64,000 nt of DNA from Neocallimastix lanati (nom. inval.) (GCA_016946835.1 JACVTC010000063.1:490001-554000), one strand, 5' to 3'. Positions 22,901 through 47,543 are shown, counted from the first letter of the stretch. Program-made: numbers and translations. Notes: generated from the sequence alone by a model not told the origin.

Positions 22901-25900
22901 GTTATCAACTTTTATCAATTATATCATAGAATCATTAACAATATTAAAATAAATTATTATTTATTCATTCATGATTTCAAAGATTGGTTAGTAAAACAAT
23001 CATGTAATGTAATAAATTAAAACAATAAATCTCAATTTGACCTTCTCTTTTCTATTAGTAAAAATATTCACCATTTCATAGCTCCTATTTTGCTATTAGC
23101 ATTAATGCTCCCAATCAATGCACACTAATTAGTTTCATCCAAAAAAGTATCGAAAGACTTCCTATTGCATCGAAGATTGGTTGGAAACGTTGTTACTTAA
23201 ATTCTTTATATCATAAAATTCAGTAAATTCTAATAGAAAATAATTTTAAAATATTTTCAAACATTTAGATTCCCTTCTTAGTCCTATGTCTCATGATTTT
23301 TTTTCTAGTCACCTTTCTTAAAGCTCAGTTTTCTTTAACCTATATGCTAGTTGGAATATCAAATAATTGGTAATGAAAAAAGGAATGGTGTTGTTTACTT
23401 TAATTCAATCTTCAAATCAGTATATATTTCCCTTCAGAAAACTATTAACCATAAATTTTAATAAATGCACCTCCTCTTTCATTCTTTACAATTATATTCC
23501 AGCTATGCTTTGTGCTAATAAAAAACTCCAGGAATGAGAGGTTTAAGTATTGATGTTCATTCTTCCTATTCTTTCAGTCTGTAACCTCTCTTGTATAAAT
23601 ATATCATCTTAGTATTCATAAATTCATTTTGGGATCAAAAATGCTTACTTGATAATATATATTTTCTCTAGAAAAGTTTAAAGAATGCTCGACTCTGTGT
23701 GTTTTTGGGAATTTGAAAAATGGATTAATTTCCACGATAAAAACAATGCACTTGCTATTTTAATTGGTGAATTCAACATGTCTTTAACAAACACTCTAAT
23801 TACAATCCACAAGGACTTCCTGACGGGACTGTTGCTACCTTAACCGGTAGCACCTTTACTAATACAAAAGTATAAAATTTTTTTATATTGATCATGCAAT
23901 TTATAATAGATCAATGACTTCACATTTCTAATTGCAATAACTATGGCAGAATTTCATTAATTAATGTAGGTCTAAAATTATTTCAAAGGTATTAACTGAA
24001 GGAATCTAAAAATATAATTTTAATAATAAATTTATTAGACCTGAACAATTCGATTTTGGTAATCATTAAGAATGTATTAACCTTTATATTTCCATCAGAG
24101 AAATCTGAAGTCTGTCTAAGAAGGAAATTAAATAGTGAGTTTGCATAGCCTTCTTGGATCTTAAAAAAGCTTATGATTCAGTATTTATTTTCAACGTTTT
24201 AACTAAATTGTTTCATTTTTGTATTAGTGGTAAAATTTCTAATTTCCTCTTGAATCTGTATTAATCTTCTAAGGCTCGTATTCGTTTTTTTGATATACTT
24301 TAAGACGAAAGGTGCCACCTTTTTCCTATTAAATTTAATGAACAGTATTTTAAATAAATACGATAATTTTGGTGCAATTATTAAAGATAAAAAAAACTGC
24401 TGTGGAGATTTATTTGCAGGTGATATTGTTTTAATTGCTCTTAGTAAAGAGAATATGATTTCAATTCTTCATTATCCCTTTAAATTGACTAACAAGAATG
24501 AAATGTCACTTAGAATAAATAAATATTAATATATGGTAATCAAACCTCTTAGCTTTGTTAATTCTCATTCTATTAAAGATCATACTTTCCATCTTGGTAT
24601 TTACTCTATTCTTAAGATTTCATGTTATACTTATCTGGGAATTCTATTCAGCGATTATCTATCCTTTCAACTAGATATATCTAGTATGCAAGCCATAGTT
24701 AGGAAGATTTTATTTGCATTTCAAAATTTTATTACAAACAGCAAGGTACTTTTATCTTTTAAAAAGCAGGCTTTACAGTCTTATATTATCAGTAAAGCCC
24801 TTTACTATGTCCCTCTTCTTTATTCTAATAAAATTCATACAAGAAGTATTTAATCTTTAATTAATACTGGTATGCTATTGTCTTGTGTCTTGGTTCATTT
24901 CATAAAATCAATAATGAAATCAATAAATTAAAGATTGTTTTACCATGTAAAGGTTACATTATAAGGAATTCTAAGGAATTCTACCATTACTATTTATATC
25001 CTTTCTCGAGATCTTCATGTTTTTTCTCTTGCTGGCTTTTTGAAGGCAATGTAAAATTAGTGTTTCTGTAAATAGATTAATTATAATTGCATCATTTAAG
25101 ATATTATTAAAAATATTCCTACTATGCATAAATATTCTTGAGCTAAAGAATCTAGTACTTTATATAGAAAACCCCCAAAAAAAAATATCAAAAAATCTAG
25201 TGATGTTAATGAAGTATATTGATCTGATATTGCTACAAAATTAGATATTAAAGGAACTAACAATGATAAATAAAAATTTATTTGAACAAGAATTTTATTC
25301 AATTTTAGCTATAAATACATTAAATTTAGTCTCTGATTTAATTGAGTACTACATTTAAGATGTGGATATAATTATAATACCACTATTTCTTTTAAAAGTG
25401 GTAGAATTAACAGAAAATTGTCCAAAAATGATGACCATATTATGGTAAAGGTGATCAATCATTTATTCATTGTATATTTGAATATTCCCCTTTTTTTTAA
25501 ATGCTAGATTGAAATCATTATATTTCGTCAATGACCTATTCATTATGTTTGGAAGTAAAACAAGGAATTTACCTTTTTTTTCTTCCTACTCATTTATTTT
25601 ATAATATAAAAAGCAAATTAATGAATATATTTTTATGATGATCCTTAGTGGAACTTTAACTTTAGATGAGCTATAATTTAATATTAAGAAACAAAGATAT
25701 CTAAAAGAACTTCTATTAAAGAGTTCTAGGTCTAATGTTCCAAATATATTTAGCCTTTCAAATTGCCTTATAAGCACTATACCAGTGGTTAGTAACTCTC
25801 TTGGGTTACTATTTGACTGGTATTGTAAGAAACCCTTCACAATTAAGAGAATCAACATCGAATCGAGATGGCAAAGAAAAACATCTTACACATATAGTAA

Positions 25901-26280
25901 TCGTTCTTCACAAAAGAATTACAAAAATTGAATCTCCTGATAATATTACACTGGTTAGAGGGAAAGTTTAATAGTCTCCTCACTGTTAACTTTACAGATG
26001 TTACTTTTTTGTTTTACTTTATTAGTAGAGATTATCTCTATTCATATCATAATACTATAATAACTTTTAAATTTTGCTTTATTTTCATTGTGTTACATTA
26101 ACTTCAATTTTTATTAAATTATACTTTTAATGTTTTTTATTTGATATTTTTTTTATATATTCTTTTTTATCTTAATATATTTATAATGTTTTTTTAAACT
26201 TAAATGTTAACAATATATTATATTAATTATTAATAAATATAGCAATGGAAATGTATTCTCTTCCTTGTCTAAAAAAAAAT
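22900..26280 (+). mobile_element. Degenerate non-LTR retrotransposon (APE-endonuclease LINE)
   Basis: The + strand carries the ordered parts of a LINE ORF2, broken by many stops and frameshifts. The endonuclease part has IGEFNM at 23763-23780 (the GDFN motif with Asp changed to Glu), QGLPDGTVATLTGSTFTNTK at about 23810-23870, and YIDHAIYN at about 23884-23907 (the S/IDH motif). The reverse transcriptase part has FLDLKKAYDSV at 24150-24183 and LFAGDIVLIAL at about 24409-24441, where the catalytic FADD is mutated to FAGD. Thumb-like segments follow at 24533-24853. A conserved C-terminal tract, NCLISTIPVVSNSLG, lies at 25760-25805. The 3' end is GTCTAAAAAAAAA near 26279. The element is inactive. 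The open pieces inside it are fragments of this one reading frame and not separate genes. Confidence 0.82.
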
Positions 26281-27350
26281 GCATAAAACTGAAAAAGTTT
26301 AATTGTAAAATAGGTTGTTTTTATTATTCAAATGATAATTTATTTGTTTAAATCTTACATCCTTTATTTGTAGACACCTTTGTTATTAAATTTTACTCTA
26401 AATAATTTTATTATTAAGTTTTTGAAAAATATAAATAGAGAGAAAGAATATTTATTAATCAATATCAGTTGAAAATTATTTTTAATGATTTCTATTAAAT
26501 ACCTTTATAAAATAAAATAAATTTATATTAAAACTTAATATAAAATACATATTTTATTTAAATGAATTATATTATAGAAATTTTAATATTATTAAAAGGT
26601 AGTACAAATCAGTAGATTTTTGAATGAATGAATGAATGAATTAATATATTTTATATTGGATCAATAAACGATATTGATATGCTAGATATTTTATTGATTT
26701 ATATTATACATATGGTTTTACTTTATTTTAGAGTATTTTTAATTTTATTTTTTTAATTGATTTATAAATGAAAAATATAATTCTAATTTAGTTATTTATA
26801 TACTAATAGTAATTAGATATTTATCAATATAACTATAAGAAAATACATATATATATATATATTTACTTTTCTTTTGATCATAATATATACTTTATATTCT
26901 GATATTTAAATAAAAAAAAAAAAAAAAAAAAAAAAAGTTTTTGTTTTATTTATTACTATTACTATTATTATTATTATATATTTCTTTTTTCTTTTTATTT
27001 TTTATATATATAAAATCTCTTTTGGTATATTTTATCTTTTAATTTTTTTTTTTTAATTTTTTTTTCTTAATTTTATTTTGATTTATCTTTATTTTATTTT
27101 TGATTTATCTTAATTTTATTTTGATTTATCTTAATTTTATTTTGATTTATCTTAATTTTATTTTGATTTTAAATTAGTATATATCAAATATGGAATTAAG
27201 TAATATTACTATTACTAAGAGTTTTAAAACTTTATGTAATAATTAATTATTTATTTATTTATTAATCTATCAAATAATACAATAATATATATCATAACTT
27301 TATTAAAAAGAATTAACATAAAATTTAAATTTCAAATTTACAATAAATAA
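26281..27350. other. AT-rich sequence with a 21-bp tandem repeat
   Basis: No gene is recognised. A short (TGAA)n run lies at 26622-26640. From about 27066 to 27168 there are about five tandem copies of a 21-base unit, CTTAATTTTATTTTGATTTA plus T, with one diverged copy. Confidence 0.7.
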
Positions 27351-27605
27351 TTATATATTCCTTCTTGGTGGAATTTTAGCTATATTTCATTATTGGGAAA
27401 CAAAGACATAGTAGAAAAAATACTATATTTCCAAGACAATTAATATAAAACTGATATTGAAAAGAATAATTTCTGTTACTAGTCCTTTGAGTATATCTTT
27501 TACAAATAGAAATAATCACTCATTTTTCATACAATGAATGAATATGGACTTTCCTGATAATATTTCTCTTGATTTAAGGAAGAGTTTTATGTAAATTCCA
27601 CTATA
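27351..27605 (+). mobile_element. Second fragment of the LINE C-terminal coding end
   Basis: Positions 27361-27415 read LLGGILAIFHYWETKT on the + strand. The order of similar words that follows, up to TTTCCTGATAATAT and GGAAGAGTTT (27550-27590), parallels 25636-25970 of the larger LINE relic. It is a diverged, internally deleted copy of the same 3' region. Confidence 0.6.
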
Positions 27606-28150
27606 TATTTTACAATTATTATTTTTTATTTTATTCTATTGAACTTCTTAGGTATAAATAATTTAAATAAGTACTATAATTTCATTATTACTATATATTT
27701 TTATTATATTTTCATTATTATATTTTAATTAATTACTTTATTTTAATATTATTATTTTCTATCTATGGATTTTTTATTTATACATCATTAATAATTTGAA
27801 AAAAAAAAAAATAAATAAATAAAGTATATGTATTATATATAAACATATTAATAATAAAGAAGTTAAATAGAAAGAAATTTTGAATTATTAAATATTAAAT
27901 AAAAAATAGAGAATGAGAAATATTGTTATATTTTGTTTGGATGTAAATTATTGTTAATATTACACTTTAAATATACAATTTTGTGTTATATTTTCAATAT
28001 TTAATAATTTATATAAAATATAAGAAAAATAGTGAAAAATAAATAAATAAATAAATAAATAACTTAATAAATAAAGCATGAAAGTTATATTTAAATTTTA
28101 ATTATCAAAAGATTTGAGTCAAGAGCTAATTTTTATAAATATATTTGTTA
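27606..28150. other. AT-rich intergenic region
   Basis: Holds only A/T runs and short AAAT repeats. It is the 3' flank of the minus-strand receptor gene; no gene is seen. Confidence 0.5.
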
Positions 28151-30803
28151 TTATACAGTTAGAGTTTTCAAAGAATTCAAATATAAATTATAATACATCA
28201 TATCAACAACTTCAGCAACAACCTAAAAAAAATTTTAGAATAAATAAAATATAGTTTTAATATTAATTATACCTTAATCATCATTAAATACTGCTTTTTT
28301 TAAAAAAAAAAAAATTTAAAATATTATTAAAAATATACCTGCTTAAAAATTTTGTGAGAAAATGTTCCTTGTTTTAAGTTATTCTTAACATCTTCGAGTA
28401 CTGTATTGGAAATATTTAGTGATGATATTCCATCAGGATTAATAAATATATTATATACCTTTACGAAGTATTTTTTTATGTTATCTTCAACAGTAAATGA
28501 ATCAATTAATAATTCCTTTTTAGTTAACTTTATATTATTAATTTTGCAGTATTCTTTAAATATTAAATTATAAAGCTGATCAATTTTTGAATGAGTTTCA
28601 ACAGGTGAATCTTGACTATCATCATTAAATGTAATATTTTTTTCATTAATAAAATTAACAACTACCATATCATATAAATCTTGTTTTGTTCCTTTAAATT
28701 GGGAAAGTGCAGTATTACTAGAAAGATGATTTTGAGATATACTGTCACTTTCATTCTTTTCTTTCTCAACAATAATATTAATAGTATCTAAGCTTTCATG
28801 TTCTGATGCACTAAATATATCAAAGCTTGTCTTTCTTTCATTACTAATTGTTTGTCTACTATCACTAATTACAGTTTTTGAAATTGATTCATGTCTATTA
28901 TGATGAGGTATTAAGTCAAGTCTTACATTACTAGATTTCTTTTGAATAATTCTATTTCTTCTTTTTTCACTTTTACTTGCAGAATAATTATCAAAGACAA
29001 TAGTCATCAACATTTGATGTACTTCCCAAAATAATACATTTTCTACACAATATAATTGAATTGCTTGCTCCTTAATTTAAATAAGACATAAAACAATATA
29101 TAAAAAATATTTTTATTTTTTAATATAAATTTATCAAATTATATAGAAAAAAAAATATATTATATATAATAATTATTTATTTTAATCTACCTTTAAAAGC
29201 ATTAAAAATTTTTTATCAAATAATAATTTAATAAAATCTTCTTTTGATGATTTCTATAATTTATAAAATATTTATTTTTAATTTGAATTCATTATTAAAA
29301 TATATTATCATTGCTAATTATTAATCATTAATTTAGTATATATATCCGAATTTACTAAATATATAAAAAACAAGATCTCAAATACCTTGTTAACTTTATT
29401 TTTAACTTTATATATATTGTATAATGGAATAGAAATCACTAAAATATTAGAGTAGTAAATTATGTAAAAGAAATATGATGAATTTGAAATGTTAATTATT
29501 TTAAACCTCGATAAAGAAAATAATGATCCACCTATTAATATAATAATTTAAATATTATGTTAAAATAATTGTTGTAATAACAATAATCTAATAGTTGTAA
29601 TAATAATAATAATAATATAGATATAGCTATTAGAAATTTACTTATTAACGAACAAACTAAAAAAGTAATAATATCTAATTTTTTATCCTTTGACAAATTT
29701 TTAAAGGCATATATAAGAATATATGGATAGAAACATGTAAAAAGTGCAGAGGTTGCTAAGATTGGAATAAATAATATCCATGATGAATTAACACATTTTT
29801 CAAATAGTTTATCTTTATTAATAATTAAACACATCAGAAATGAAGTAGAAATTATAATTCCAAAAATAATATAAATTGGCACTAAATATTTCTATTTCAT
29901 GCATATTTATAAATATTTGCCAATTAATAAAATTAGTATAAGATATATAATTTATTAATGTAATTATAATTAAAATATTTTACTTTTTGAATATCTTGCT
30001 CAATATTTATATTATTATTTGATTTTAAACTCGGGCTTGATTTTATGCTTGAATTTAAAAAATCTAAATTACCTTCACCGCTATCACTATTAATTTGAGC
30101 ACTATTTTTTCTTTCAAGTGTTATAATTTGGGTTTTTAAAATGTTTACTTTATTCATTAAAATTAAGCCAATATATCTTCCACATTGCCTTTTTTTTTTT
30201 TTTTTTTTATTATTATTATTATATTATATTTATTAATTGAATAATGAAAATAAATAATTAAAATAAATATTAATGAATTTTATATATATATTAGATATAT
30301 ACAGTGCAATAGGAATACATGCCCCGACGGTTGCAATAGTTGTATTGACTTTTTAATATTTAAATTTTATATATTTGTGTAAGAAAACCGCTATTTAAAA
30401 AAATGAAATATATTTTTATATAGATATTTAAAAACTATAATATATATTTACCTATACAAGGTGTATTAAATACATAACAAAGCTAGAAAAATATGATAAC
30501 ATATTTTTGTATTAAAAATATAATAATAATATAAGTAAAAAAAAAATTTTTTTTTTTTTTTGGATATTCAATTAAATAATAATTAAATTTAAATTAATGA
30601 CAGTATATATATATATTTTAATTATTAATTACCGCATTTATAAACATTGTTGCTGCAGATTCTACAGCAACAAAAAAATTAATTTTAAAACCATAATAAC
30701 TAATTAAATAATGCTTTCTATTTATCCAAAAAGGGATAATTAGAATTAAGCTTGCAAAAAGACTTGAAAATGCAACAAATAAATGAACTGCTGTTTCATT
30801 CAT
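28151..30803 (-). CDS. Seven-transmembrane receptor fused to an RGS domain (GprK-like), 10 exons
   Basis: Exons in coding order: 30803-30633, 30482-30452, 30348-30303, 30188-29984, 29891-29642, 29531-29386, 29253-29191, 29070-28339, 28293-28273, 28222-28151. They total 1,737 nt and 578 residues, with GT-AG introns and matching phases. Seven hydrophobic helices are readable at about residues 7-27, 42-65, 68-92, 153-178, 190-213, 222-240 and 250-270. The cytosolic part from about 284 starts like an RGS box (DFIKLLFDKKFLMLLKEQAI, then VENVLFWEVHQ at 313-323) and ends like one (YFVKVYNIFINPDGISSLNI at about 506-525). About 135 mostly polar, Ser-rich residues (330-465) are inserted between these halves. 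Fungal 7TM-RGS proteins couple a receptor to acceleration of G-alpha GTP hydrolysis; that role is inferred from architecture. The short exons (31, 46 and 21 nt) are the least certain. The ligand is unknown. Confidence 0.85.
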
Positions 30804-31915
30804 ATTAAAAATTTTTAATTCTTAATTATTCTTTAAATATAATTAAAAGTATATATATATTTTTTGTTTTTTTAATTATTTTTAACAATTTTATTTGAAA
30901 ATTATAAAAATGTAATAAAGAAAAAGAAATGAATATAAATGAAAAATGAAAAATGAATGAAAAATAATTAAAAAAAAAAATCACAAAAAGTTAATCATAA
31001 TTAAAATATAATAAAATAAAAATAAATTATTCGTCTATAATTTAGAAGATATTAAAAAAATGATAATGATAATAAAAAAATGAAAACTTTAATATAAAAA
31101 AATATTTTATGTAAAGGTTGATAATATTTAATAAAGTTTTTTATTTTATCATAAAAATCAATTTATAATTCTTAAAATAAATGGTATATGTAAAAAAGAT
31201 TAAAAAAAAAAAAAAAAAATTTAATAAAATTATATATTTATCTAAACTTAATATATTTTAAATTATTTTTATTGAGCATCCCAATTATCATGTATCTTCT
31301 CATTTAAACTCAAAATTATATATATATTTTTCATTAATTTTAAAAATTGATTTATATTTATTAAAAAGATTAATGATATAGATATAAATTGAATAATTGA
31401 ATAAAAATGGATTTGAAAATAAATATATGTAATGAAACAATTTTCTAAAAAAGTATACTACAATATCTTTATTACGGATTATATATTGAAAAAACAAAAC
31501 AACATTACATATCTACATTTTAATAATTCTGATTTAAAGATGGTATAAAAAAATTTTTTTTATTCATTATTTTAGTAAATCTTTTATTTAAAAAGTTTTG
31601 GAAAAATAATATTAATCCTGTAATATTTAAAAAATTTTAATAATAATGGAATAAATAAATTAATAAATAAATAAATAAAAAACTAATAACTAATTCATAT
31701 ATATATTATTATATTGATATTTATATATAATAATTATATAATAATATTATATCAATATAAATTATAATGTAATTTTTAAAATTATAATTTTAAAAATTTT
31801 AAAATTTAAAAAAAAAAGTTTAATAAAAATAAAAAATAAAAATAGAAATAAAAATAAAAAATAAAAAATAAAAAATAAAAAGTAAAAATAAATATAAATA
31901 TAAATATAATAAAAT
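30804..31915. other. AT-rich intergenic region upstream of the 7TM-RGS gene
   Basis: No coding or RNA feature is supported. It contains A runs and short AAAAT repeats (31820-31880). The minus-strand promoter of the receptor gene must lie here, but no element can be named. Confidence 0.5.
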
Positions 31916-32090
31916 AAATAATAGAAATACAGGTGTTTAGTATATATTGAAAAAAATAAAATAAAATAAATAGTTGAAATATAGGTGTAAAGTATAGTTT
32001 GAATAAAGCAAAATAAAATAAAATAAAATGGTTGAAATATAAATATAAAGTAGGGATTGAATAAAATATAACAAAATAAAATTTATATTA
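31916..32090 (-). repeat. Short locus of the TTTTA satellite family (minus strand)
   Basis: Read on the minus strand, three diverged units alternate (TTTTA)n with a spacer of the form TTCAAnnnnTACTTTATATTTATATTTCAAC, seen at about 32057-32028, 32003-31970 and 31953-31925. The same spacer-plus-TTTTA design makes up the large array at 50.9-53.2 kb and the small one at 58.4-58.7 kb. Confidence 0.65.
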
Positions 32091-32444
32091 AAATGATATA
32101 TTTTTTATGAATAAATAAAAGTACTTATTTTATTTTTATTTAATAAGTATTTAAAATTTCAATTTTAACAAATTCTATTTATTTTTAATATTATGTAGCA
32201 CGAAATGATTTAATTGATTTAATATATTCTTTTTTTTTTTTTTTTTTTTTTTTTGTTAAACATATCTAAATTTATAATAAATTACTTTATAGTATGTTTA
32301 TATGATTTATCGTTTAAATAAAATAAAATAAAATAAATAATAATTATTTGATAAAATAAATAAAAATAAAATAAATAAAAAATAAAAAATAATATATATA
32401 TATATATATATATTTAAATAATTTAAGGATTTATAATAAAATAT

Positions 32445-34373
32445 TTAATCGCCATCACTATTATCATCAAAATCTTCATCTATATCCAATTTATTATTAT
32501 CTTTTTTTTCTTCTTCATTATCTTCTTCTTTATCCCAATCTTTTATCGTAGCATTCATACCATAATTATCACTAAATACATTCCATGTTGGTTCTTTTGA
32601 ATTCATATTTTCATTATTTGATGATTTTTCTTTAGTATCTGATTTTTGTTTATTTGATTCTTGTAACATATCCATAAAACTTTTCTTCGCAACTTCAACT
32701 AATAATATGAAATAAGAAATAAGTAAATAATTAATTTATAGAAAAATTATAATTATATTATATAAAAAAAAAAATATAAACCTTTTGGTTTTTTATTTGT
32801 AACTAAGGTATGAACTTCATTTGATTTTTCTTGTGCAGTTTTAATAGCATTAAATAATTTTACAACTATTCAAAAATTAAGTAATATAATTATAAAATTA
32901 CATTATTATAGATTTAAATATATTTAAATGTTTACATTTAATCAATACTTACCACCACGAGTTGCTAATTTTCTTAATTTCTTTTCATATTCAAATGTTG
33001 TATAATCTGGTATAACTCTATCTTTTTCTGCTAGTTTTTTTCTTTCAGCAGTTAATGCTTTTCTTGCTTTATAATCTAATTTTTCATCTTCAATTTTTTG
33101 TTCAATTTCTTTAGCATTAGCTAAAATTGGCTGAATATAAAAATTCATTAATTATTTAATTAATTTTTAATATAACAATTGATTTATCTAAATAATATAC
33201 CTTTTCACTTGTATCAGTATGTAAAATTCTTGACATTACACTAGCTAATGCAATATTTCTACCTTGTGCATCTTTAATATAATAAATATATTTTATTATC
33301 ATTAAATATATATTCTAACTATTATTTTAATTAATTAAATTATGTATATGGAAAAAAATATATATATTGAACAGAAAATGTCAATTTTTATATTGATTTA
33401 CTATTTTTATAAATATATACACACATATATCTTATTTTGTTGCTTATTATTATTATTAAAATGATTGAAGTTCATTTAATATTTAATATTTTAGTTTCAA
33501 ATATTTATCATTAAAACGGAACAAAATATTACACACATGTAATATACACACATCTTCACATATTATATTTAATAATATAATTCAATTTATATAATTAAAA
33601 ATAGCATATATATATATATATATATTTAAGAGATAAATTTATTAATATTAAATCATGTATATGATTATTAAATTTAAAAATTAGTGAATTTTTAAAAGAA
33701 TTTAAATTTATGTACATATTAAGAATATTTTTAATATATTTTAAGTATTTTTTTGCAATTAAAATTCACAAATATTGAATGAATTTCTTCGAATTTCGTA
33801 AATTTCTTTATTTCTTTATTAACATGATTGTTAAAAGATTCCATTAAAAAAATTAAGAGATTAAGATATTCAAGAATTTAATATATAATAAAATATTTTA
33901 TTCATTTCATTTTTATATAAATTGTTTTAAATTGAAATAATATAATATTTAAGATTAATATTTGTTTTTTGTTAAAAAATTGTAATTATTTAAATGATAT
34001 ATTTATAAAATTTATCACTCTCTTTAACATTATAATCTATAATAATTTAAAGATTTTATAACTAATTTATATTATTATTTATATTATTACAATATTTTAT
34101 TAATTTATGAATTTTTATATTTTAAAAAGTTTTGCTTCCTGGAATAAATTTATATGACATTTTTCCATTATATTCTTATATTGTATAATAAAATATCAGT
34201 GTTTATATACCAGTGTTTTTTTCATTTTCGTCATCATCGCTTATTTCATTGTTTAATTCATCACCATTTTCGTCACTATCATCATCTGAATCATTATCTA
34301 AGGAATTTTCCTTTAATAAATGTTTAACTTTTTCATTTTCTATTTCTAATTCATTTTGAAACTTTCTTTTCAT
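32445..34373 (-). CDS. RRP15: Ribosomal RNA-processing protein 15 (Rrp15), 5 exons
   Basis: A nucleolar protein needed for pre-60S ribosome assembly. Exons in coding order: 34373-34211, 33271-33201, 33130-32953, 32865-32782, 32698-32445. They total 750 nt and 249 residues, almost exactly the yeast length of 250. The N terminus (MKRKFQNELEIEN, then an Asp/Glu/Ser-rich stretch to about residue 50) is the usual acidic leader. The Rrp15 domain follows, with NIALASVMSRILHTD, PILANAKEIEQKIEDEKLDY, YEKKLRKLATRG and VVKLFNAIKTAQ. The C terminus is acidic (EDNEEEKK, DEDFDDNSDGD). Introns are GT-AG with matching phases (1, 0, 1, 1). Intron 1 (33272-34210) is 939 bp, several times longer than the others in this window. 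It contains no ORF or transposon feature that I recognise. Confidence 0.93.
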
Positions 34374-34980
34374 TTTTATTTAATTATTAATTATATTTTT
34401 CTTTAATAAGTAAATACTATTAATATATAAATTGTTTAAAGAATAATTTAAAATTGTATTAAATTTTAATAACTTCCTCCTAAAATTATTAATATTCAAT
34501 GCAAATATTTTAAAATTCATAAAAAAAAATTAAAAATTCAAATTAACAAAATATAAAAAATAATAAAATATATATATATATAATTATTTAAAGAATATGA
34601 TTGGATGATTAATTTAGCTAACTCTAAATTTATAATTAAAAAAAATAATAATAATTAAATAATTAATTTATTAATAATCCAATTTATCAAAAAAACATTA
34701 AAAAAAATTAGTTTGAAATAATTTATTATTATTTCTATTATTTTTTATAATAAATAATAAAATATAATAAAATTTTTTGTTAATTCATTATTTAACAGTT
34801 TATATATTTATTTATTAAATCAATTGAATAATAACTAATTATGTACTTTTAAGTTTAGTTATTATTCAATTCTTTTAATTAATGTATAAATTATAAATAT
34901 ATATATAAAATAAATATTTTAATTAGGATTATTTATTATATTTATTATTAAATATTAAATATTATTTTTTTCGCAAAAAA
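34374..34980. other. AT-rich intergenic region
   Basis: Upstream of RRP15 (minus) and of the relic at 34981 (plus). Only A/T runs are present. A region between two divergent units would hold both promoters, but no element can be identified. Confidence 0.45.
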
Positions 34981-35324
34981 AAATTGCTAAAACCATGTAA
35001 ATGAATTTATGAAGAAGATGATGAATACTACCCACATTGTGATAATTGTTATGTTATAGAAGCTAGGACATTACAAATGGCAATTGGTGTTATAAGAGGT
35101 GACGTTAGAATGGATAATAGGTAAAAATTTTCAATTTTTAATTAAATAAAATATTTTAATATATTTGAATGAATATTCTTGTATAATATATTAATATTAA
35201 ATTTTAACTAGTATTCATATAATAATATTTTCTTTCGAAAAATAATAGATGATTAAAAGATGAAAGAATCAAAATGATAAATAGTCTTGAACAAGAATTA
35301 GTAAGAATTAGATTTAGTAACTAA
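34981..35324 (+). pseudogene. Two-exon gene relic with two in-frame TGA codons
   Basis: 34981-35120 reads KLLKPCK, TGA, IYEEDDEYYPHCDNCYVIEA, then RTLQMAIGVIRGDVRMDNR. A GT-AG intron (35121-35248, starting GTAAAA and ending AATAATAG) follows. The second piece, 35249-35324, completes the Arg codon and reads TGA, then LKDERIKMINSLEQELVRIR and FSN before a TAA stop. The protein-like character (paired Cys, a well-formed helical C terminus) and correct splice phase show real coding ancestry. Both interruptions are TGA, which differs from TGG (Trp) by one base. I do not recognise the family. It is either a young pseudogene or an intact gene whose stops need explaining; no start codon is visible upstream in frame. 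Confidence 0.5.
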
Positions 35325-35804
35325 AAGATTAGGTTTAAATAACTATAATCTAAAAATTCAATTCATATTTTTGAAATTATTCCAAAAAAAAAAAAATAAA
35401 ATAAAAATAAAAATAAATAAATAAATAAATAAATAAAATAAAAATAAATTAGAGTAATATAAATATCTAATTTAATAATATTATTCAAGTAAAACATATA
35501 TATATATATATAAATATTTACTACAAAATAAAGAAAATTTATTATTTTTATAAAATTTTATTTTTAATAGTATATTAATTTTATTATTCTATTATTAATA
35601 GTATATTTAACTTTATTATTTTATTATTAATAATTTATCCTTTTCATTTAATAATATTAATATATAATTTTTTTTTTATTTTATGTAAAGAAAAATGAAA
35701 TTTAAATTTATAATAATATATTTAATTAAAGTTTTAAATAAAATAAAATTTATTTTATTCTTATTTTTATAATATTTTATAAAAATTATATTATTTAATT
35801 TAAT
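35325..35804. other. AT-rich sequence between the relic and the giant gene
   Basis: Contains short AAAT and TA repeats, with no supported gene. It includes the 3' flank of the minus-strand giant gene. Confidence 0.45.
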
Positions 35805-47075
<11,271 letters not shown>

Positions 47076-47499
47076 TTTTTTTTTTTTTTTTACTAATTAA
47101 TTTTTTAAATGATATTTATTTATTTTTTTTTTTTTTTTTTTTTGTTAATTTTTTAAATGATATTTAATTTTTTTTTTTTTTTTTTTTGAATAATTCAAAA
47201 AAGTTTTATTATTATTATTTATTTTCTATTTTATTATTATTATACTATTATGTTGTGATATTTTCTTATAAAAAATATCCGAAATATTTTTTTTAAATAT
47301 ATATTATATATATATATTTAAGTGTAATTATCTCTTTTTTTTTAAAAAAAAAATAATAATAATAATAATAATATATAAATATAGTATTATATAAAACAGA
47401 AAGATATATAAATATGTATATAATAAAATAATATTAAGATATATTTTATTTTCAATATTTTATTTATATTTACTTATTATAAATAATGGCTTTTTTTTT

Positions 47500-47543
<44 letters not shown>

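Noticed and set aside
24290-25071. Three separate short + strand genes
   Set aside because: They are fragments of the single broken LINE reverse transcriptase frame, recognised by motif order and mutated FADD box.
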